Origin: Candidatus Krumholzibacteriota bacterium
GTDB taxonomy: Bacteria > Krumholzibacteriota > Krumholzibacteriia > LZORAL124-64-63
Length of the DNA: 64,000 bases
Reading direction: 5' to 3'
Assembly: GCA_024275485.1 (NCBI GenBank)
Contig: JAJRZA010000065.1
Span: forward strand, 32,021-96,020
The position numbers were made by a program, and so were the translations under genes. This document shows positions 25,753 to 34,416 of the stretch, piece by piece. The notes below the pieces were generated by a model that made no database searches, was not told the DNA's origin, and saw nothing but the letters and a program-made list of their open reading frames with translations. Position 1 is the stretch's first letter. Each line of letters begins with the position of its first letter.

Positions 25753-27129
25753 ATGCCTGGGCCCAGACTTTTTCTCATTGATGATGAACAGGATTATTGC
25801 CAGGACCTTTCGTTGGTGCTGGGATCAAAGTTCGAGATGAGCTCGGCCCACAACGGTACTGAGGCTCTGGAATATATGAAAACTAATAATCCCGATATTA
25901 TTTTATTGGATGTGAATCTGGGCGAAGACCAGATGTCGGGTCTGGAAATCCTGGAGCACATCAGGGCTTTGCCGGATGCTCCGCCGGTGCTGATGTTGTC
26001 GGGCAATCAGGATGTCGATACGGTGGTGCAAGCCATCCAAATGGGAGCCTTTCATTACGCTACCAAGCCCATTGATCTGCCTCAGATTCTGAACCTGATC
26101 GACAAGGCTCTAAGTTCGCGTGCGAACTCATTGGCCATTCGGGCCCACCGGAACGATGTGGAACGTTTGACGGGATCTTTTGTGGCTGGTGACGAGTCTA
26201 CCTTGCGGCTGCTGTCCCAAATCGATACGGTAGCCCAGACCGACGCAACCGTCCTGATCACCGGCGAATCGGGAACCGGCAAGGAAATGGTGGCTAGGCG
26301 CATCCATGATCGAAGCCTGGTGAGTAATGGTCCTTTTGTTGGCATCAATTGTGGTGCTATTCCAGCGGAGATTATTGAGTCGGAAATGTTTGGGCACGCT
26401 CGGGGGGCTTTCACCGGGGCGAGTCAGCAACGGGTTGGCAAATTCGAGATGGCCTCGGGTGGTACGCTTTTCCTGGATGAAATTGGCGATAGTCCTTTGC
26501 CTTTTCAGGTCAAATTGTTGCGGGTGCTGGGGGAGAGAGTATTTAGCAGGGTTGGTGAAAACAATAGTATTGAGGTGAATGCCCGCATCATTGCCGCCAC
26601 CAGCAAGGACTTGGAAAATGCCATCACCACGGGTGAATTTCGATCCGAGTTGTTTTACCGGTTGAACATTTTTCGCATTCATCTTCTGCCGTTGAATGAT
26701 CGTCCTGGTGATATTTTGCCTTTGGCTGAAAATTTTTTGAAGATTTCCGCTTCCCGGTATCGCAAGGAGATTTATGGTTTTTCTCCTGTGGTTCAGGAAC
26801 GGATGCTTCAGTACCATTGGCGGGGAAATGTTCGGGAGTTGGGTAATCAGATTGAACGTGCGGTTTTGAATTGTCAGGCCAACGTAATTGGCTTGGGGGA
26901 TATTTTCCAATCCGGGGAGTCGGGGGATAGTACCAGGGAAGAACTCGGATCCTATGATGAATTCAAGAATCGGGTTACCCCGCAATGGCAAGAGAGTTAT
27001 CTGAGAACGAGGCTTACCGAAAGCCAAGGAAATATTTCTCAAGCAGCCAAAGCCAGCGGAATGTCACGGCAGAATTTTCGTCTGCTCATGCAACAACTGG
27101 GATTGAAATCTGAGGATTTCCGTGTGTAA
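25753..27129 (+). CDS. NtrC-type sigma-54-dependent response regulator
   Basis: The ATG at 25753 lies one base after the UDG stop; the product is 458 residues. A receiver domain (1-120) has D10, D11 and phospho-acceptor D53 in IILLDVNLG, plus a conserved Lys in YATKPID. The AAA+ domain (about 140-380) has Walker A GESGTGKE near 171, the sigma-54 contact loop GAFTGA near 217, Walker B GGTLFLDEIGD and the arginine-finger region FRSELFYRLN. A Fis-type helix-turn-helix ends the protein (NISQAAKASGMSRQNFRLL). It should open sigma-54 promoters after phosphorylation by a histidine kinase, which is not encoded here. A candidate sigma-54 promoter lies 195 bases after its stop. Confidence 0.93.
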   Translation: MPGPRLFLIDDEQDYCQDLSLVLGSKFEMSSAHNGTEALEYMKTNNPDIILLDVNLGEDQMSGLEILEHIRALPDAPPVLMLSGNQDVDTVVQAIQMGAFHYATKPIDLPQILNLIDKALSSRANSLAIRAHRNDVERLTGSFVAGDESTLRLLSQIDTVAQTDATVLITGESGTGKEMVARRIHDRSLVSNGPFVGINCGAIPAEIIESEMFGHARGAFTGASQQRVGKFEMASGGTLFLDEIGDSPLPFQVKLLRVLGERVFSRVGENNSIEVNARIIAATSKDLENAITTGEFRSELFYRLNIFRIHLLPLNDRPGDILPLAENFLKISASRYRKEIYGFSPVVQERMLQYHWRGNVRELGNQIERAVLNCQANVIGLGDIFQSGESGDSTREELGSYDEFKNRVTPQWQESYLRTRLTESQGNISQAAKASGMSRQNFRLLMQQLGLKSEDFRV

Positions 27130-27567
27130 CACCTTTGTTGTGTGTGTAACAAGCTCAGGACTATGGTAACTTATTTAAATCCAGGCGTTTAGGCAATATT
27201 CAGGATTTCGCTGCCAAATTGATGTTGCACACACCAGTCCAAAACCCTCTTAGAAAATTACTTATAGGAAGTTAACCGCTTGTTACATAATAAGTAAAGA
27301 AGTTCTGAAATTCCCACTGTTTCTGGTACACCAATTGCCATATACAAAGAGACCCAAGGAGCATCTCCGTTCCTTGGTGCTTGGGGGGAGACCCAGGCGA
27401 ACGGTTTGAATTCCGGGGAGGTGTCGGTCAGGGGGGAGGGTTGATATCGCTCCGGGTACTATTCGGTGGGGGATTGGTATTGGGAGTCGGCAAAGTCGAG
27501 ATAGCGTTGGGCGAGAGCTTTCACGGTTGAGTCGACTCCCTGATAAAACGGGAGGACGGGTGCTGGT
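27130..27567 (+). other. 438-base intergenic region after the NtrC-type gene
   Basis: The left part is AT-rich with a repeated TGTGTAAC (27123-27150). A sigma-54-like promoter is at 27324. The right part (27360-27540) is unusually G-rich on the plus strand and contains a CCAAGGA...TCCTTGG hairpin at about 27353-27377 without a T-tract, so the leader of the next gene may be structured. GGGAGG at 27550 is the ribosome-binding site for the gene at 27568. I see no further gene that I can support. Confidence 0.5.
27324..27339 (+). promoter_or_regulatory. Candidate sigma-54 (-24/-12) promoter
   Basis: TGGTACACCAATTGCC matches the TGGCAC-N5-TTGCW pattern with the invariant GG and GC exactly 12 bases apart. 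It lies between the sigma-54 activator gene and the receiver-like gene at 27568. The match has one deviation in the -24 box and a C at the last position, so it is suggestive only. Confidence 0.45.
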
Positions 27568-27933
27568 ATGAAGCCAATGATGGAAAAATCAGGCCAGGCC
27601 CTCAATATCATCATTTATGCTCAGAGCGGAGTTCTTGCTGGAGATTTGGCAGCTTTGCTCTCGGGCCACCACCATGTTGACCTCCAAACAAACCTAAACA
27701 GTATCATCAACGCCATGAACCTGAAAACCGACATCTTGTTGCTGGTCAAGGATAACCAAAGTATCGAACCTTTGGATCCAACAATAGTCTTGAAAGTGGC
27801 CGAAAAAACCAACTGCAAAGTGATCATGTTGGGAGACTGGAAGGAAATCCCCAATGAGAAATACAAAAACAGAGTTGATCTCCTGCCGAGAATGCCTTCG
27901 CCTAAAGTATTGTTGGATATTATTAAGCGATAA
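27568..27933 (+). CDS. Small receiver-like (pseudo-receiver) protein, function unknown
   Basis: The 121-residue protein starts after GGGAGGACGGGTGCTGGT. Predicted alternation of strands and helices resembles a CheY fold: NIIIYAQSG, DILLLVKDNQS (where a receiver would carry its phospho-Asp), CKVIMLGDW and VDLLPRMPSPKVLLDIIKR, which parallels the usual L-x-K-P-x-x-x-x-x-L-x-x-x-I end. The acidic pocket and the conserved Lys-Pro are absent, so phosphorylation is unlikely. It follows a sigma-54 activator gene and a candidate sigma-54 promoter and could be its target. Assignment of the fold is by eye; the gene may be lineage-specific. Confidence 0.6.
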   Translation: MKPMMEKSGQALNIIIYAQSGVLAGDLAALLSGHHHVDLQTNLNSIINAMNLKTDILLLVKDNQSIEPLDPTIVLKVAEKTNCKVIMLGDWKEIPNEKYKNRVDLLPRMPSPKVLLDIIKR

Positions 27934-27940
27934 TCCCGCT

Positions 27941-29377
27941 TCAAATCAAGACAGGCATCCCCATCAGGGGCCAGATTTTCCAGACGAAGAGCATCAGTAC
28001 GCCAATCAGCATCACGCTGGCTGGGATTCCTGCCAGGAAGAACTCCTTGGTGGAAAACTGATTGCTTTCATAAGCAATGGCGTTAGGTGCAGCCCCCACC
28101 AAGAGCATGAAAGGCATACCGGCGGTGGCCAGGGCTACGAACATGACGACTTCCGGCTCTACCCCAATGTAGGGGGCCATCACCAGGGACACCGGCAGGG
28201 TGATGGCGATGGCGGCAACGTTCATGATGAAATTGGTCATCACCAGAATGAGGATGGCCACCCCCAGGATGAAGACTAGCCAGGGGGCCCCTGCCAGTTG
28301 ACGCAACCAGCCAATAGCCAGCCACTCGGCGGCGCCGGTTTGCCAAAGACAAAAACCGATGCTCATGGCCCCGCCAAAAAGCAGAATGATATTCCAAGGC
28401 ACGGCTTCGAGGTCTTTGGTGCGCAAAATCCCCGTAACAAAAAACAGGATGGCGGCCACCAGGATGATGGCGCTTTTGTGGAAGGGCGCCAGGACCGGAA
28501 TAAAGGAACGAAGGCTCAAAATAAGCATCAGACTGGCGACGATCACGAGGGTGGCGATTTCCTTCTTGCGCACAGGGCCGAGGGCCTTGTACAGGCCGGC
28601 GGCCTTGTCTCGCAGGCCGGGCAACTCGCCTCGCTCCGGTTTGAACACAAGGCAAATGTACCCCCAAAGCAACAGCACCATGGTGATGCCCAAGGGAAAC
28701 ATGAACTCGGTAATCTCAAAAAAGGAGATTTCCTGACCGGTCAGTTGCTTGAAAAATCCAATGGCCACAGCCCCCCTGGCGGCACCCAACAATGTGATGA
28801 TGCTGCCTGCACCAGCAGTCCAGGCCATGCCGATGAAGAGGCCCTTGCCAAACCGAGTGGGCCGTCCGCTCGGCTCGTACAGCTGGTGAACCACCAGCAA
28901 CAGGGGGAAAACAGCTGCTGCCACGGCGGTATGGGCCATAAAAAGAGTCATGGTGGCGGTCATGCTGAACACACCGAGGTAAATGATGGAAGTGCGCTCG
29001 GGGATGGCCTTGAGCATGAAGAAGGCCATGCGTTTGGTCAAACCGGTGCTGGAAAAAGCCGCCCCGATGAGCAGGCTGCCAAAGATAAAAAAGACCGAAG
29101 GATCCATAAAGTCGGTCATGGCCTGGCGTGATTCACGAATAAACCACAACGATTGAACCACAGCGATGGTCAGGCCGGTGATTCCGGCGGGAAGCACTTC
29201 AAAAACCCACCAGATACCGGCCAAAAGGAAGAGCCCCAGGGCCGCTTTACCTTCGTGGGTCAGGACAATGGAGTTGCCTGCAGGATCCACGGCATTGGGC
29301 ATGGCGGGCGCCAGATAGAAGCCGGCAAACAGAGCCAGGCCCAGGAGAAAAGGAAGCAGCCGGCGTTTTTTACGCAA
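27941..29377 (-). CDS. SLC13/DASS-family anion:sodium symporter
   Basis: The start is a TTG at 29377, overlapping the end of the upstream methyltransferase gene by eight bases, which indicates coupling; no better start is seen because the first membrane helix begins at residue 7. The 478-residue protein has about eleven to twelve helices. DASS features include FLLAGIWWVFEVLP near the N-terminus, DPSVFFIFGSLLIG, NIILLFGGAMSIGFCLWQTG, and a second inverted-repeat motif VMTNFIMNVAAIAITLPV with the Asn/Thr-rich sodium/substrate loop. Family members import di- or tricarboxylates, sulfate or phosphate with Na+; which one is not decidable here. Confidence 0.88.
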   Translation of the reverse strand: MRKKRRLLPFLLGLALFAGFYLAPAMPNAVDPAGNSIVLTHEGKAALGLFLLAGIWWVFEVLPAGITGLTIAVVQSLWFIRESRQAMTDFMDPSVFFIFGSLLIGAAFSSTGLTKRMAFFMLKAIPERTSIIYLGVFSMTATMTLFMAHTAVAAAVFPLLLVVHQLYEPSGRPTRFGKGLFIGMAWTAGAGSIITLLGAARGAVAIGFFKQLTGQEISFFEITEFMFPLGITMVLLLWGYICLVFKPERGELPGLRDKAAGLYKALGPVRKKEIATLVIVASLMLILSLRSFIPVLAPFHKSAIILVAAILFFVTGILRTKDLEAVPWNIILLFGGAMSIGFCLWQTGAAEWLAIGWLRQLAGAPWLVFILGVAILILVMTNFIMNVAAIAITLPVSLVMAPYIGVEPEVVMFVALATAGMPFMLLVGAAPNAIAYESNQFSTKEFFLAGIPASVMLIGVLMLFVWKIWPLMGMPVLI

Positions 29378-30239
29378 TCGTCACCACCAGGGGGAATTCG
29401 AATTCTTCACTTTCGCCGGTGATCGCAGGGTGGAACACCGGGTCGGAAAAGCCTGCATCGGCCAACAAGGCAACAAGTTGAGCTTCGGTCCAAGCCTTGT
29501 GACACTGGACATACCTCTGCAGACTACCGGATTTCTGTTCCAGAATCCAGTGCACATGCACTTCGGTGGCGGATTCTTCATCCCAACCGAATTCCTGGAG
29601 CCAAAGATGCGGTTTGTCGCAGAAGATCGATGATTGCTGGCAAGACCACTCGCTGCTCTCTTCTTCCACAAAAATATCCGCCGGTTGGTATTCCAGGACA
29701 AATCGCCCGCCCCGGCGCAGGCAACTTTTCAGACGGGGCAGGAAATCGCGAACCATCTCAGGCGAGAAGGAATGAAATTCTCCAAACCAAAACGTGAGGA
29801 CATCCACCGGGCCGTCCACAAGTTTGCAAAAATCGTCTGGCAGTTCGGTGAGATCCAGATTCAGAAAGTGGCAATCCAATTGTTCGGCTTCGGCCTTGGT
29901 GCGAGCCCACTCCAGGGGGGCGGGAGCGAAATCGAACCCGGTGGATCGAAAACCACGCCGTGCCAATTCGTGGCCATATAGACCCGGTCCGCAGCCCACA
30001 TCCAGAACGTGACTCCCGGCGGGAATTTGGGATACCAGCCAATCCACATGCCGGTCGATCATTTCGGAGTTGCGGCTGGCCATGTGGGTGCTCGGGTCCA
30101 AGTGCAAGAGCAGCATACGCTCGCTGAAAGTAGGGTCATTCCAGGGAATTTGATAGCCATCTACCCAGGGTTTTGGAGGGTGTGGGGCAGCCAATATCTT
30201 TTGCAGGGCTTGCTGGTGATCCAAGGTGACCTCGTTCAT
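29370..30239 (-). CDS. Class I SAM-dependent methyltransferase
   Basis: I start at the ATG at 30239 (MNEVTLDHQQ), rather than a GTG nine codons upstream. The 289-residue protein has the Rossmann methyltransferase core: motif I VLDVGCGPGLYG near residue 80, the acidic end of strand 2 at STGFDFAP, LNLDLTELP as motif post-I/II and a GGRFVLEYQP strand. The substrate is unknown. The gene ends within the start of the DASS transporter gene, so the two are co-translated. It reads leftward away from the DnaA-box region, which probably holds its promoter. Confidence 0.85.
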   Translation of the reverse strand: MNEVTLDHQQALQKILAAPHPPKPWVDGYQIPWNDPTFSERMLLLHLDPSTHMASRNSEMIDRHVDWLVSQIPAGSHVLDVGCGPGLYGHELARRGFRSTGFDFAPAPLEWARTKAEAEQLDCHFLNLDLTELPDDFCKLVDGPVDVLTFWFGEFHSFSPEMVRDFLPRLKSCLRRGGRFVLEYQPADIFVEEESSEWSCQQSSIFCDKPHLWLQEFGWDEESATEVHVHWILEQKSGSLQRYVQCHKAWTEAQLVALLADAGFSDPVFHPAITGESEEFEFPLVVTIA

Positions 30240-30295
30240 GTTGCAAGATGAGGCTAGCGTTGGCACGGATGACGAAAAAATAATCTATCCAAAGG

Positions 30296-30467
30296 TTATC
30301 CCCACTTATCCACAATCGTCAACCGACACATTTGTGGGGGCTTGGGGACCTTTTGCAGGGGATTATCCACCCGACAGCCCAGGTTTTCCACATTATTTGG
30401 GACTTATCCACAGGTTCTTCAAGTGTTGTCCCGGGGTGTTACTCTTGTTGTCCCCAGGTTATCCACA
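30296..30467 (+). other. Cluster of six DnaA boxes upstream of dnaB (candidate oriC or DnaA-controlled promoter)
   Basis: The 385-base region between divergent genes contains six same-strand 9-mers. Three are perfect TTATCCACA (30306, 30404, 30459). Three have one mismatch: TTATCCCCA (30296), TTATCCACC (30363) and TTTTCCACA (30384). Start-to-start distances are 10, 57, 21, 20 and 55 bases, several near whole helical turns. The flank at 30265-30295 (GACGAAAAAATAATC) is AT-rich, as is the stretch just before dnaB (30595-30620). DnaA binds such boxes at oriC and at DnaA-regulated promoters. Gene orientation diverges here, leftward to 27941 and rightward for 11 kb. No dnaA, dnaN or gyrB is in the window, so oriC is a hypothesis. 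Confidence 0.7.
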
Positions 30468-30624
30468 GGATAATGGTGGTGGGAATCGGGCCGGGATGAC
30501 AATCCTGTTCGCTCATGATAGATTTAGGCAACCAGTAAATCCCAGGTGGAAATCCCTTGATTTGCTGGACGGATTTACCCTGCCCGCCGTGGCATTTTTT
30601 CTTTCTCCATATTTGTACTGAGGT

Positions 30625-32085
30625 GTGATTTTGGCAGCCCAGAGTTTACCGGAACCCAGTCCGAAAAAGAGTCGGTCCCGCCATGATAGAGGATCTTCCT
30701 TCGGCTACGACAATCTTCCCCGTGATCGCCAGCCGCCTTTCAATGAAGAGGCGGAACAGGCCGTGCTGGGCGCAGCCATGATGGATCGGGAGGCGGTGGG
30801 TCTGGCCCGGGAAAAGGTCGATTTTCCGGACTTCTACCGGCTTGAACACCAGCTCATTTTCCGGGCCATGTGCCGTTTGTACGAAGAAGACCAGGCCATT
30901 GATCCGATCACCGTTGCCGATACCCTGAAAAAGGGTGGCGAAGAATTTCTGGGCCGGGAAAAGAAAAAGCAACTTGAAGACAGGGATCTGCTGGAGATGG
31001 TCGGAGGCATGGACTTCCTGATTGATCTGGCAGGCATGATGGGCACCGCGGCCAATGTCTACTACCACGCAGGAATCGTGCATGAAAAAGGGGTGCTGCG
31101 CAATCTGATCAGCGTATCGAACTCCATCGCCGCCGAGGCTTTTGGGGCCGAAGACGAGGCTGCAGCCATATTGGACCGGGCCCAGGGGCGCATTTATGAA
31201 ATCAGTGAGGACACTCGTCAGGGCGGTTTCGAAGCCGTCGATTCCATTGTTCCTGATGCTTTCAAAAGTATCGAGGAGGCCTTCCAGAACAATGACGACG
31301 TCACCGGTCTGCGCACCGGCTTTACAGAGCTTGACAGAAAAACCGGTGGTCTGCAAAACAGTGACCTGATCATTCTGGCGGCACGTCCTTCCATGGGTAA
31401 AACCAGTTTTGCCCTGAACATGGCTTACAACGTGGCGGTGAATGAGGGTGTTGGTGTGGGTGTTTTCAGCTTGGAAATGAGCCGCGAGCAGTTGGTCATG
31501 CGGATGCTGGGTTCCAGTGGACCTTTCAACCTGCACAACCTGCGTCGGGGGCGTTTGAAGGCTGAAGACTGGCCAAATCTTACATCCGCCTGCGAAAAAC
31601 TTTCCCAGGCTCCCATTTACATCGATGATACCAGCGGCATCAATGTGCTGGAGATGAAAGCCAAGGCTCGTCGACTGAAACAGCAGCACGGCCTCGGGCT
31701 CATCATCATCGACTATATGCAGCTGATGTCTGGCAGTGGTCGTATTGAAAACCGTCAGCAGGAAATTTCCGTCATCAGCCGTAATCTGAAGGCCATGGCC
31801 AAGGATCTGAATGTGCCGGTGCTTGCGTTGAGTCAGCTCTCGCGTGGAGTCGAGGCGCGTGGAGACCACAGACCCATGTTGAGTGATCTGCGTGAATCCG
31901 GGGCCATTGAACAGGATGCCGATCTGGTCATGTTCATTTTCCGGGAAGAAGTTTACAAACCCGAGGATGAAACCCTGCGCAACCTGGCCACTCTCATTAT
32001 CGGCAAGCAGAGAAATGGGCCCATTGGGCAGCTGGATCTATATTTCCACAAGGAGTACACCAAATTTGCCGACCTGGCACGGTAG
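30625..32085 (+). CDS. dnaB: Replicative DNA helicase DnaB
   Basis: This hexameric 5'-3' helicase unwinds DNA at the fork. The GTG at 30625 follows TGAGG. The 486-residue protein has a short basic N-terminal tail, the DnaB N-domain (about 35-175, FNEEAEQAVLGAAMMDRE) and the RecA-like motor (about 195-480). Walker A is ARPSMGKTSFAL near 254. GVGVFSLEMS, LIIIDYMQLM (Walker B), VLALSQLSRGVE and DLRESGAIEQDADLV are the other helicase motifs. No intein is present. It lies directly after a DnaA-box cluster, which may control its expression or be the origin itself. Confidence 0.97.
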   Translation: MILAAQSLPEPSPKKSRSRHDRGSSFGYDNLPRDRQPPFNEEAEQAVLGAAMMDREAVGLAREKVDFPDFYRLEHQLIFRAMCRLYEEDQAIDPITVADTLKKGGEEFLGREKKKQLEDRDLLEMVGGMDFLIDLAGMMGTAANVYYHAGIVHEKGVLRNLISVSNSIAAEAFGAEDEAAAILDRAQGRIYEISEDTRQGGFEAVDSIVPDAFKSIEEAFQNNDDVTGLRTGFTELDRKTGGLQNSDLIILAARPSMGKTSFALNMAYNVAVNEGVGVGVFSLEMSREQLVMRMLGSSGPFNLHNLRRGRLKAEDWPNLTSACEKLSQAPIYIDDTSGINVLEMKAKARRLKQQHGLGLIIIDYMQLMSGSGRIENRQQEISVISRNLKAMAKDLNVPVLALSQLSRGVEARGDHRPMLSDLRESGAIEQDADLVMFIFREEVYKPEDETLRNLATLIIGKQRNGPIGQLDLYFHKEYTKFADLAR

Positions 32086-32091
32086 GGCATC

Positions 32092-32747
32092 ATGAGTGGT
32101 GAAATGCTGCACCTGATCGATCTGGACCAGGAATTGCCCGGTCAACGCCGGTTCATCAGCTGTTGGGTGGGAAGCCCCTTCCGGTTCCCGAAGAATCCCT
32201 GGTAGACCAGTCACTGCTGTCCGGGAGCGATATTTCCGTTGTTTACACTCCAGGTCACGCCCCTCATCACGTCTCGTTTTTTTGCGGTGAGAATCTCTTT
32301 TTGGGCGAAGCCGCTGGTACTTTTGGCAGCCTGGGACAACCTGCGGGTTCCCTGGAGTGTTACCTGCGGCCAGCCACCCCACCGCGATTTTTCCCCCATG
32401 TTGCCGACCATTCCCTGAAAGCCATGCAGGAGCACACCCCTTTTCCGTCACGGCTCTGTTTTGCTCATCACGGGCAGTTTGAAGGTGATGGCAGGGCCTT
32501 GTTGGCCCAGGCACGATGGCAATTGAAAACCTGGGTGGAGGTGGTTCAGGATACCCTTGGCGAGGCGGGAGTCCATCCGGCAGATGAGGTCGCTGTGCAG
32601 GAATTGAATCCGGAATTGGTGGCCCATCTGCGCCAGGCGGACCCTTTCTTTGCACGGGGGATTGAATTGCCCACCGACATTCGGCAACGCGAGGAAGACT
32701 TTACACGGCAATCCCTCCAGGGGATAACCGGATTTTTGGCCAGGTGA
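32092..32747 (+). pseudogene. Metallo-beta-lactamase-fold hydrolase gene with the active-site half deleted
   Basis: An ATG at 32092, six bases after dnaB, starts MSGEMLHLIDLDQELPGQ then RRFISCWVGS, a normal beginning for a stand-alone MBL-fold hydrolase, but the frame ends at 32204. From about 32145 another frame continues as HQLLGGKPLPVPEESLV, then VVYTPGHAPHHVSFF with the family TPGHxxHH block, and FLGEAAGTF, where the usual metal-bridging Asp is Glu. It runs to 32745 with the C-terminal helical region intact. The HxHxDH zinc motif and surrounding sequence, about 60-80 residues, are absent at the junction. A downstream TTG could still translate the C-terminal 194 residues, but that product could not bind metal normally. 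I read it as a deletion pseudogene. Confidence 0.75.
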
Positions 32748-32807
32748 TTCCCGGTAGCCTGTTCCCGGTAGACTTCATCCCAAACCGGGCTTATATTCCA
32801 CCCCATC

Positions 32808-33596
32808 ATGACAGCAATTTTCCAAAACATCGGTTCCCATGTGATTTCCGGCCTGGTCAACTCCGGCCGCGGTGTCATGCTGTTGCGTGCCATCATATTT
32901 CAGTTTCCCCAAATCTGGAATCGCCGCCGGGAAATCGGCGAACAGATGCATGTGGTGGCCATGGGATCGTTGCCCCTGGTCATTGTCACATCCATCTTTG
33001 TCGGTGCGGTGACCGCGGTGCAGGCTGTTTACCAGATGCAGTCCATGGTGCCCATGAAGTATCTGGGTGTCATGATCTCCAAAACTGTTTTCATCGAGTT
33101 GGGCCCGGTGCTGATGGCTCTGGTGGTGGGAAGTCGGCTATGCGCCAACTATGCTGCTGAACTGGGCACCATGAAGGTGACCGAGCAACTCGACGCCATG
33201 AGCATCATGGCCATTGATCCGGTGGCGTATTTGGCGTTGCCCCGTTTTTTGGCCGCTCTGCTGATGATTCCCGTTATCACGATCATTTGCGATGCAGTGG
33301 CCATTTTCGGTGCTTATGTTGTTTCGGTGATGACCCTGGATATTACCAGCAGTGTCTTCATCGAAGGTTTGCGCATGTTCTACCGGCACAGTGATTTGTT
33401 GGGTGGGTTGTTCAAATCACTGGTTTTTGGCGGCATCATCGGCATGAGTGGGATCTTCTTTGGTTTCAACACCGAGGGTGGGGCCGAAGGGGTGGGCAAA
33501 AGCACCATGACCGCGGTGGTGGGCAGTTGTCTCAGCGTCCTGGTGGCGGATTATTTGTTGGCTATTGTGATTTTCCAGATCATTCTACAGAAATAG
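32808..33596 (+). CDS. mlaE: MlaE-family ABC transporter permease
   Basis: The 262-residue inner-membrane protein has five to six helices and the MlaE signature blocks SLPLVIVTSIFVGAVTAVQ, FIELGPVLMALVVGSRLCA, AELGTMKVTEQLDAM and ALPRFLAALLMIP. In Gram-negative bacteria the Mla/TRAM permease moves phospholipids between the inner and outer membranes. It is the first gene of mlaE-mlaF-mlaD, with a 6-base gap to mlaF. MlaB and MlaC are not encoded nearby, which is common outside Proteobacteria. Confidence 0.93.
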   Translation: MTAIFQNIGSHVISGLVNSGRGVMLLRAIIFQFPQIWNRRREIGEQMHVVAMGSLPLVIVTSIFVGAVTAVQAVYQMQSMVPMKYLGVMISKTVFIELGPVLMALVVGSRLCANYAAELGTMKVTEQLDAMSIMAIDPVAYLALPRFLAALLMIPVITIICDAVAIFGAYVVSVMTLDITSSVFIEGLRMFYRHSDLLGGLFKSLVFGGIIGMSGIFFGFNTEGGAEGVGKSTMTAVVGSCLSVLVADYLLAIVIFQIILQK

Positions 33597-33602
33597 GGTA
33601 CC

Positions 33603-34415
33603 ATGGACACCAACTTGAACATATCTGAGGTGAAGGATCTGCGGGTGGCCGACCCGGCAGCTCATCAGGGTATAGTCATCGAGGGTGTTTCCAAAAGTTT
33701 TGGCCCCAAACAGGTTCTCCACCAATGTGATCTGTTGGTGCACAAGGGTGAAACCCTGGTAGTCATCGGCCGCAGTGGCGAAGGCAAATCGGTCTTGCTG
33801 AAACACATAGTACGCCTGCTGGAACCGGATGAGGGCAATATCTGGATCGAAGGCACCGAAATTACCTTGTTGGGCAATCGGGAGCTCATGAAGCTGCGGC
33901 GGAAATTTGGTTTCCTGTTTCAGGGCGCGGCCCTGTTCGACTCCATGACCATCTGCAAGAACATTGGTCTGGCCCTGGAGGAACATACCAACTGGGGGCC
34001 CGAAAAAATTCGCGAACGGGCTTGTGAGTGTTTGTCCCTGGTGGGGTTGGACAATGTGGAAGACAAACTTCCGAGCGCCCTGAGCGGAGGCATGAAAAAA
34101 CGTGCCGGATTGGCTCGGGCCATCGTTATGAAACCGGAGTATATTCTTTACGACGAACCGACCACCGGTCTGGACCCGATAACCGGCGACGCCATCAATG
34201 ACCTGATCACCAAAGGGAAACGCGAACTGGGTGTCACCAGCATCGTGGTGACCCATGACATGCCCAGCGCCTTCAAAATAGCCGACCGGATCGCAATGCT
34301 CAATGGAGGGGAAATCGTGTTCACCGGCACGGTCGACGAAGTTCACAACACGGTTCACCCCATGGTACGGCAATTTATCGAGGGTAATTCCCAAGGACCA
34401 CTGGAGACTTTCTGA
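33603..34415 (+). CDS. mlaF: Mla ABC transporter ATP-binding protein
   Basis: The 270-residue ATPase of the Mla lipid transporter has Walker A GRSGEGKSVLLK, the Q-loop in LFQGAALFDSMT, the signature LSGGMKKRAGLARAI, Walker B ILYDEPTTGLDP and the switch histidine in VVTHDMPSAF. The sequence GMKKR after the signature is characteristic of MlaF. It has about 25 extra N-terminal residues. Its stop is one base before the mlaD start, so the operon is tightly coupled. Confidence 0.94.
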   Translation: MDTNLNISEVKDLRVADPAAHQGIVIEGVSKSFGPKQVLHQCDLLVHKGETLVVIGRSGEGKSVLLKHIVRLLEPDEGNIWIEGTEITLLGNRELMKLRRKFGFLFQGAALFDSMTICKNIGLALEEHTNWGPEKIRERACECLSLVGLDNVEDKLPSALSGGMKKRAGLARAIVMKPEYILYDEPTTGLDPITGDAINDLITKGKRELGVTSIVVTHDMPSAFKIADRIAMLNGGEIVFTGTVDEVHNTVHPMVRQFIEGNSQGPLETF

Positions 34416-34416
34416 T

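Noticed and set aside
27353..27377. CCAAGGA...TCCTTGG hairpin as a terminator of the sigma-54 activator gene
   Set aside because: It is over 220 bases after the stop and followed by a G-rich stretch with no T-tract.
27459..27614. 51-codon minus-strand frame with protein-like composition (ALAQRYLDFADSQYQ)
   Set aside because: No ribosome-binding site, overlap with the start of the gene at 27568, no family recognised, and length too short to support; possibly a fragment of a lost gene.
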